A stretch of DNA of 18,442 nt from an uncultured Ruminococcus sp. (GTDB taxonomy: Bacteria > Bacillota > Clostridia > Oscillospirales > CAG-272), in contig CACZSC010000227.1 of NCBI GenBank assembly GCA_902783755.1, positions 1 to 18,442 on the forward strand. Direction: 5' to 3'. The position numbers and the translations under genes are program-made. How positions within the stretch are numbered: position 1 is the first letter of the stretch; each line of letters starts with the position of its first letter. This document shows, in pieces, positions 13,829 to 18,442 of this stretch. Below the pieces are notes generated by a model. That model made no database searches. It was not told where the DNA came from and saw only the letters and a list, made by a program, of their open reading frames with translations.

Positions 13829-14736
13829 AAGTTTTGAAGAAGGTCCTGCCTTATGCCATAACGGTACTGATGGCGGTGATACTCGCCATAGACTATGATC
13901 TTTTCATCGTGGAGAACGAGTTCGCGCCTGCCGGGCTGAACGGTCTTGCCACCATGATCCAGTACATGACCGGGTTCAGCATAGGCTACATGTCCCTGCT
14001 CATCAATCTTCCGCTGTGCATCCTGGCGTTTTTCCTCATAGACAGGAAATTCGCCGTCACCTCTTTCGTGTTCGTTGTCGTTTACTCTTTCTCATACCTC
14101 TTCCTGCAGAGCCTGGATCTCTCCTTCATCAGGTACCACGCCTTCGGGCACAACACCATATTCCCCGCGATCATAAGCGGCGTCATAGGCGGGTTCGTGG
14201 GCGGCGTGTGCATAAAGTACGGCTCATCCACCGGCGGCACGGATATAATCTCCAAATACATAAACAAGAAACACCCGAACTTCAACTTCTTCCTGGTGAC
14301 CTTCATACTGAACACGGTCATCGCCGTCGTTTCTCTGTTCGTATATTCAAAGGAAGGCTCCCTGAACTATGAACCGGTCGCCCTTTGCATAACGTACTGC
14401 TTCATATCGTTCTTCGTAGGAAACTATATAATAAAAGGTACGAAATCCGCATACAAGTTCACCGTCATAACAGAGCATCCCGATGAGATCCTCGAGGAGA
14501 TCAACCACGCGATCAAACACGGGGCCACCAAGCTTGAGGCCCATGGAGGCTATACCAACTCCAGAAAGACAGTCCTGATCTGCGTGGTCAACAAGCACCA
14601 GCTCCTTGATTTCACCAAGATCATCGACAGATATGAAGATACATTCTCGTTCTACGAAATGGTCTATGAGACCTACGGCAATTTCGCGAACGTAAGATCG
14701 AAACTGAAGCGCAAAAGAAAAAAGGATCCCGAATAA
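13825..14736 (+). CDS. YitT family membrane protein (DUF161 + DUF2179)
   Basis: The 303-residue protein has about five or six hydrophobic helices between residues 8 and 205, including GLNGLA at 38-42 and GGTDII at 138-142, motifs typical of the YitT/DUF161 family. A C-terminal soluble domain (about 212-285) with HGAT...GGYT matches DUF2179. A very basic tail (KLKRKRKK) follows. Family members sit in the cytoplasmic membrane; their biochemical role is unsettled. The ATG at 13825 is the only reasonable start in this frame, although its ribosome-binding site is far (14 bases) and better placed for the tiny ORF at 13817. The gene has its own promoter and its own terminator. Confidence 0.9.
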   Translation: MKVLKKVLPYAITVLMAVILAIDYDLFIVENEFAPAGLNGLATMIQYMTGFSIGYMSLLINLPLCILAFFLIDRKFAVTSFVFVVVYSFSYLFLQSLDLSFIRYHAFGHNTIFPAIISGVIGGFVGGVCIKYGSSTGGTDIISKYINKKHPNFNFFLVTFILNTVIAVVSLFVYSKEGSLNYEPVALCITYCFISFFVGNYIIKGTKSAYKFTVITEHPDEILEEINHAIKHGATKLEAHGGYTNSRKTVLICVVNKHQLLDFTKIIDRYEDTFSFYEMVYETYGNFANVRSKLKRKRKKDPE

Positions 14737-14755
14737 CCATACGGCATCAAGGAAA

Positions 14756-14802
14756 AAGAGGAGGCTCCGCAGTTCACAGTGCGGGTCTCCTCTTATATTT
14801 TT
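14756..14802. terminator. Bidirectional terminator between YitT and lipoprotein genes
   Basis: AAGAGGAG...CCGC (14756-14770) pairs with GCGG...CTCCTCTT (14781-14794), with a small internal mismatch, around a ten-base loop. The plus strand continues with TATATTTTT, and the minus strand continues with TTTTTCC. It can thus end both the YitT transcript and the converging lipoprotein transcript. Confidence 0.82.
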
Positions 14803-14826
14803 GCTGAAAGCGGCTTTTCCGGGTCA

Positions 14827-15339
14827 TCACCAGAAATCATCCCATTCTATATCGTCGGCATATTCCCTGAGGAACGAGTAGATCTTTTCTTCGTTCGCAA
14901 ACAGATCCCTGATGATGTCCGCATACTTTTCCGCCAGTTCCCGGTGCACGGCATCTATATAGACGCAGTACATCATCGCTTCCGGATCCGTGTTCATCAC
15001 TTCCAGAATATCAGGAGCGTTCTTTTCAAGATAACAGTTCAGAAAAGCCTCCCAGTTATATCCGTTCATATATGCCCGCGGGCAGATCGTTTTCATTTTT
15101 TCGGCGATCTGCAAGACGTTGTCCTCGTCCACATAAAACAATATCGCATAAACGTCATCCAGCAAAAGCATGTTCACACTGTCAGTCACGGCAAGCTCCT
15201 TACCCCCTTCTCCATCTGTTCCACTGTCCGTTGCCTGTGCCTCCTGGACCTCGGCTTCCCGGTTGCAGGAGATGCATGCCGCTGAGAGCAGGCACGAAAC
15301 GGCCGTAACCAGGCAGATCGCCCTGATCCTTATACTCAT
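14827..15339 (-). CDS. Predicted lipoprotein of unknown function
   Basis: A 170-residue protein with a type II signal peptide: basic MSIRIR, a hydrophobic stretch, then LSAAC with the likely lipidated cysteine at C22 (C25 is an alternative). A low-complexity acidic/Thr-Ser-Gly linker (about 26-50) follows, then a helical, acidic globular part to the end. I do not recognise a family. It should be anchored to the outer face of the cytoplasmic membrane. AGAGG lies 8 bases before the ATG. It follows the zinc-ribbon gene after 86 bases with no clear promoter, so co-transcription is likely but not proven. Confidence 0.75.
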   Translation of the reverse strand: MSIRIRAICLVTAVSCLLSAACISCNREAEVQEAQATDSGTDGEGGKELAVTDSVNMLLLDDVYAILFYVDEDNVLQIAEKMKTICPRAYMNGYNWEAFLNCYLEKNAPDILEVMNTDPEAMMYCVYIDAVHRELAEKYADIIRDLFANEEKIYSFLREYADDIEWDDFW

Positions 15340-15425
15340 ATTTCTTTCCTCTTTCTTTCACAACTGTTTTTTGTTTTCGAAGCCGTTTCCTTCTCTGTCC
15401 ACACGCTCACGGCTGCGGCTGGCTG

Positions 15426-15692
15426 TCATCTTCCCTGCCAAAGGAAGTATATCGCTCTTGAAAGGAAATGTGTGGTCAGCTCGAGCAGAACAAGTGTTAT
15501 CACCGCAAGCAGCAGGATCACCAGTCTGAATATCCATTTTTTCTTCCTGGCATCGTCAGCCGAAGTATGCGATCTGCTGTCTTTCTCCTTCGTGTCGAAT
15601 ACCGCGCCGCAGTCAGGGCATACAATGAACTGTCCCTTCTGCTGGAGGCTCACTCCTCCGCACACCCGGCACTTTTCTATCGTGTCTTTCAC
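15426..15692 (-). CDS. Small zinc-ribbon membrane protein
   Basis: An 88-residue protein with an N-terminal zinc ribbon, C8-C11 (CRVCG) and C25-C28 (CPDCG), a short polar linker, and one strongly hydrophobic helix at about 53-72. The ribbon should face the cytoplasm, with the helix in the membrane. The start is GTG at 15692, supported by GGAGG 6-7 bases upstream on the minus strand. It lies 29 bases after the symporter stop, which suggests an operon. The family is unknown; such short ribbon-plus-helix proteins are common and mostly uncharacterised. Confidence 0.75.
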   Translation of the reverse strand: MKDTIEKCRVCGGVSLQQKGQFIVCPDCGAVFDTKEKDSRSHTSADDARKKKWIFRLVILLLAVITLVLLELTTHFLSRAIYFLWQGR

Positions 15693-15721
15693 GCCTTACC
15701 TCCGGCCCGTTATTTCCCGGG

Positions 15722-17206
15722 TCATATCTCTATCGTATTGTTTTCGTAATTCTCCTTCAGCTTGAGCTCTTTCTTTTCCTGCAGTTCCTCGACCTTCCTC
15801 CTGGAAAGCGGATACAGCACGAACAGCAGTACCGCCATTATCCCGAACAGGACCGCGGGAATGAGCGTCGCGAGGTCATACATGGTCTTCAGGTTCTCGA
15901 GCGTCTGGACAGCGCCCTTTTCGTATTTGTAGTTCATGCCGAGCAGCGCACCGTTGACGCATATGGCGGCCAGTACGCCTCCCAGCTTCCTGAAAAAGTT
16001 GAACATGGCATATGAGGTGCCGTCGTCCCTCATGCCGTGGCAGACCTCGATGCCGTCCACCACATCCGTGAACATGGCCCACAGCTGCATAACGAGGGTC
16101 GTAAGTCCAAGCCCGCTTATGAAGTTCATGGCCAGGAACACCCAGATGAGCACCGAAGGATCGAGTCCTCTCAGGAAGAACAGGACCAGATTGGCCAGCG
16201 CAGCCAGCGCCACCCCTACGGCAGTCACTTCCTTCTTTCCCCTCCTGCGGGCCATACCGGGCAGTATGAACATGAATATGAGCATCGGTGAGTAGGAGCA
16301 GAACTGGGATACGAGATTCATCCAGTTTGCATGGAAATAGTCGTTGAACAGATAGGTGTAGAAGCTCTGCGTGAACATCTGTCCGGCAAGCAGGAGCAGC
16401 CCTGCCATGCTGAGCACGATGAACGCCCTGTCTCTCAGTACGATGCCGAGTGCCTTTTTCAGGGCCCCTTTCTCCTTGGGACGGGGCTTTGTCTTTACCC
16501 GTTCCCTGTTCAGGAAATAGCTTACGATGAGCATCACCATGGTCGCCGCGGCCATGATTATCACACCCGTGATCACCGGGCCGTACTGCATGTCGGTTAT
16601 GGCTTTCCCGTTTTCTCCGATTACAGCGTTCCCGGAAGCGTCAGTCCTTTTCGCGTACGCAAAGCTTGCTATCAGAAGGACAGGTACCGAACCGAGGGCC
16701 GCGCCGATCGAACGGAACACGGACAGCTTGTTTCTCTCTCCGACGTCAGTCGTCACGACGGATGCGAGTATCCCGTACGGGATCTGTACGACCGTGTATG
16801 CCATTCCGAACAGCACATAGGTAACCGTGGCGTAGATGCACGTGGCAGTCACGTTCCCAGCCTCTCCCGCCCACGGGAACTTTATGAACATGAAAACCGA
16901 GCATACCGCCAGGGGAACGGCGATGTACAGGAACCACTGCTTGTATCTTCCGCCCCTGCCGGGCTTGACGGTGTCGCATATGCGTCCCATCACCGGGTCA
17001 TTGAGGGTGTCGAATATCCTTACGGCGATGAACATGATCATGATGAAAAGCGGACTCAGATGGAATATGTCGGTATAGAATTTCTGCAGCAGAGTGGTAA
17101 CAAGGCTGTATACCAGGCAGCCTGCCGCATCCACCATGGCGTATCCGAAGTAGTCACGGGCCCTGAGCCCGCTGGTCCGCTGTATGAAGGTCTTGGTCTC
17201 CTCCAT
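15722..17206 (-). CDS. GPH-family (MFS) sugar:cation symporter
   Basis: A 494-residue multi-helix transporter of the glycoside-pentoside-hexuronide:cation symporter family (melibiose carrier type). The hallmark RIFDTLNDPVMGRICD...GRYKQW after the second helix matches the family's R-x-x-DAxxDPxxGxxxD...GRxRPW. The hydrophobic profile is consistent with 12 helices. It probably imports a glycoside, pentose or uronide with Na+ or H+. The ATG at 17206 has GGAGG 9 bases upstream; ATG 17212 is equally in frame but only 3 bases from it. The frame stays open further upstream but crosses the promoter. It is divergent from a Gfo/Idh/MocA oxidoreductase, a pairing that suggests a shared substrate. Confidence 0.9.
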   Translation of the reverse strand: MEETKTFIQRTSGLRARDYFGYAMVDAAGCLVYSLVTTLLQKFYTDIFHLSPLFIMIMFIAVRIFDTLNDPVMGRICDTVKPGRGGRYKQWFLYIAVPLAVCSVFMFIKFPWAGEAGNVTATCIYATVTYVLFGMAYTVVQIPYGILASVVTTDVGERNKLSVFRSIGAALGSVPVLLIASFAYAKRTDASGNAVIGENGKAITDMQYGPVITGVIIMAAATMVMLIVSYFLNRERVKTKPRPKEKGALKKALGIVLRDRAFIVLSMAGLLLLAGQMFTQSFYTYLFNDYFHANWMNLVSQFCSYSPMLIFMFILPGMARRRGKKEVTAVGVALAALANLVLFFLRGLDPSVLIWVFLAMNFISGLGLTTLVMQLWAMFTDVVDGIEVCHGMRDDGTSYAMFNFFRKLGGVLAAICVNGALLGMNYKYEKGAVQTLENLKTMYDLATLIPAVLFGIMAVLLFVLYPLSRRKVEELQEKKELKLKENYENNTIEI

Positions 17207-17251
17207 CGTCATTTTCCTCCGTTCCCCGGAATCCGGTCTTCCGTCTCTTCC

Positions 17252-17280
17252 ATTATATCCGTCCCGATCTGTTTTTGCAA
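17252..17280 (-). promoter_or_regulatory. Promoter of the symporter transcript
   Basis: On the minus strand, TTGCAA (17275-17280) and TATAAT (17252-17257) are separated by 17 bases. The start is expected near 17245, about 40 bases before the symporter start, and the transcript probably continues through the zinc-ribbon and lipoprotein genes. Confidence 0.8.
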
Positions 17281-17301
17281 GCAGGATCCGTCCTTTGTTC
17301 C

Positions 17302-17330
17302 TTGACAACACCGCGCCCTGATACTAAAAT
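17302..17330 (+). promoter_or_regulatory. Promoter of the oxidoreductase gene
   Basis: TTGACA (17302-17307) and TAAAAT (17325-17330) with a 17-base spacer. The start is expected near 17337, about 30 bases before the ATG. It is divergent from the symporter promoter, with only 21 bases between the two -35 boxes, so one regulator could control both. No clear palindrome was seen between them. Confidence 0.85.
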
Positions 17331-17366
17331 ATGGATGAAACAAATCGAGATACAGGAGGCCTTATC

Positions 17367-18442
17367 ATGGTCAAGATAGGAATCGTCGGAGCAAGGGGAG
17401 TTTACGTGGCGGGCGCGATTTCCGCGATGCCCGACCGGGCAAAAGTCACCGCAGTGTGCGACATCGATGAAGAGGTCCTGAAACGCTCCTGCGAGCGCGT
17501 GCTGGAGCTCGGCGCCAACACCGAACTGCCGAAAGCATACAGGGTATATGAAGACATGCTGTCCTCGGCGGACATCGACGCCGTCGTCATTTCCACGCCG
17601 ATGCAGTGTCACGTTCCCCAGGCCATGCTGGCGCTGGAGGCAGGCAAGCATGTCATGTGCGAGGTGACCGCCGGCGTGACCATGGACGAGCTGTTCTGGC
17701 TGGTGGACGCAGTGGAATCCTCAGGCAGGATATTCATGTACGCGGAGAACTACTGCTATATGCCGGAAGTCCAGCTTGTAAGGGAGCTGGTGAAGCGGGG
17801 CATGCTGGGAGACATATATTACGGCGAAGGGGAATACACCCACGACTGCACGGGTCTCTGCTTCCATGACGGCCGGAAGACCTGGAGGCACTACTGGCAG
17901 ATGGGGACACGCGGAGCGTTCTACCCCACCCATTCCCTGGGGCCGGTCATGCAGTGCTTCGATGACGACCGGATCGTATCCATCGCATCCTTCTCTTCCG
18001 GGAACCACAATCCCTACGGCCTCAGGAACGATGACGTGACACAGACCCTGTGCCAGCTTGCCAGCGGCAAGCTCGTCAAGGTCCGCGTGGACACCGTCTC
18101 TCCGCGGCCTCACCTCATGAACTATTACCAGATACAGGGGACGAAGGGATGCTTCGAGATGCCGCGGCTCGGCGGCGAAGCCAAGATCGCCATAGCGACG
18201 GAAGAGGATCCCCGGGGATTCGAGCACTGGCGTCCCCTTTCCGATTTCAATGAATATCTCCCGGAGAGATACCGCAGGAACGAAGGCATCAATGCCGGGC
18301 ACGGCGGCGGAGACTACTATATCGTATGGGACTTCATAGATGCCGTGGAAAAGAACGTCATGCCCGAGCTCAACGTATACAAGGCGGCAGAATGGACCGC
18401 CGTCGCGCTGCTGTCCCAGCTTTCGGTGACCAACAACGGACG
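17367..18442 (+). CDS. Gfo/Idh/MocA family oxidoreductase (3' end outside the window)
   Basis: An open frame of 358 codons runs off the window edge. The N-terminal NAD(P)-binding fold has GIVGARG at 5-11. STPMQCHVPQAMLALEAGKHVMCE at about 76-99 is the family's characteristic strand-helix segment. The usual EKP motif is EVT here (99-101), so the conserved lysine is replaced, as in the family subgroup that carries EVPA. YAENYCY (125-131) and YPTHSLGPV (186-194), with a likely catalytic H189, also fit that subgroup. Such enzymes oxidise, epimerise or, in some cases, hydrolyse sugars through NAD chemistry; the substrate is unknown. AGGAGG (17354-17359) is 7 bases before the ATG. Divergence from the GPH symporter suggests carbohydrate use. 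Confidence 0.88.
   Translation, partial: MVKIGIVGARGVYVAGAISAMPDRAKVTAVCDIDEEVLKRSCERVLELGANTELPKAYRVYEDMLSSADIDAVVISTPMQCHVPQAMLALEAGKHVMCEVTAGVTMDELFWLVDAVESSGRIFMYAENYCYMPEVQLVRELVKRGMLGDIYYGEGEYTHDCTGLCFHDGRKTWRHYWQMGTRGAFYPTHSLGPVMQCFDDDRIVSIASFSSGNHNPYGLRNDDVTQTLCQLASGKLVKVRVDTVSPRPHLMNYYQIQGTKGCFEMPRLGGEAKIAIATEEDPRGFEHWRPLSDFNEYLPERYRRNEGINAGHGGGDYYIVWDFIDAVEKNVMPELNVYKAAEWTAVALLSQLSVTNNG

Noticed and set aside
16331..17305. Open frame of 324 codons on the plus strand opposite the symporter
   Set aside because: It is antisense to a clear GPH symporter and has a polar, His/Tyr/Arg-rich composition typical of a shadow frame.
17207..17311. N-terminal extension of the symporter by 35 residues
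   Set aside because: The extension would cross the TTGCAA/TATAAT promoter and lie upstream of the predicted transcription start. The GGAGG site points to ATG 17206 or 17212.
1..18442. CRISPR arrays, IS elements, rRNA genes, toxin-antitoxin pairs
   Set aside because: No regularly spaced direct repeats, transposase motifs, rRNA sequence or paired small toxin-antitoxin ORFs were seen on either strand.

Overview
The window reads as chromosomal DNA of an anaerobic, gut- or rumen-type member of the Bacillota (Clostridia-like; the genus cannot be fixed by eye). Reasons: the last 17 codons of an RNase Y gene, near-consensus TTGACA/TATAAT promoters, strong GGAGG ribosome-binding sites, tRNA genes whose 3' CCA is not encoded, a DUF161/DUF2179 (YitT) protein, and a GC-rich codon style that nonetheless uses many ATA (Ile) and AGG (Arg) codons. 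Most of the window is compositionally uniform. The exception is about 4.8-6.4 kb, which is clearly AT-richer and looks acquired.

Layout. 1-54: end of rny. 122-1894: a homodimer-type ABC exporter. 1970-2779: a 269-residue protein that follows the N-terminal helicase region of type III restriction (Res) subunits but has lost the ATPase motifs. 2873-4682: tRNA-Cys, murD, tRNA-Thr and tRNA-Tyr, with clear promoters in front of the tRNAs and clear terminators after them. 4876-6207: an AT-rich HemW-like radical SAM gene. 6465-7796 (minus): a PlsC-type acyltransferase carrying a zinc ribbon. 8037-9314: purA behind a structured leader. 9428-13691: carA and carB, overlapping. 13825-14736: a YitT-family membrane protein preceded by a three-codon ORF. 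14827-17206 (minus): a GPH-type sugar symporter, a zinc-ribbon membrane protein and a lipoprotein, probably one transcript. 17367-end: a Gfo/Idh/MocA oxidoreductase divergent from the symporter and cut by the window edge.

How the genes fit together. Most are housekeeping: RNA decay, peptidoglycan precursor synthesis, purine and carbamoyl-phosphate synthesis, phospholipid acylation and tRNAs. The symporter and the divergent oxidoreductase look like an uptake-and-oxidation pair for a sugar or uronide. No CRISPR array, IS element, integrase or complete defence operon is present. The best candidate for something undescribed is the ATPase-dead, single-domain Res relative at 1970-2779, with its own promoter and ribosome-binding site. 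Next are the purA leader, which has an attenuator-like layout, and murD, which has no visible promoter except that of the upstream tRNA-Cys.
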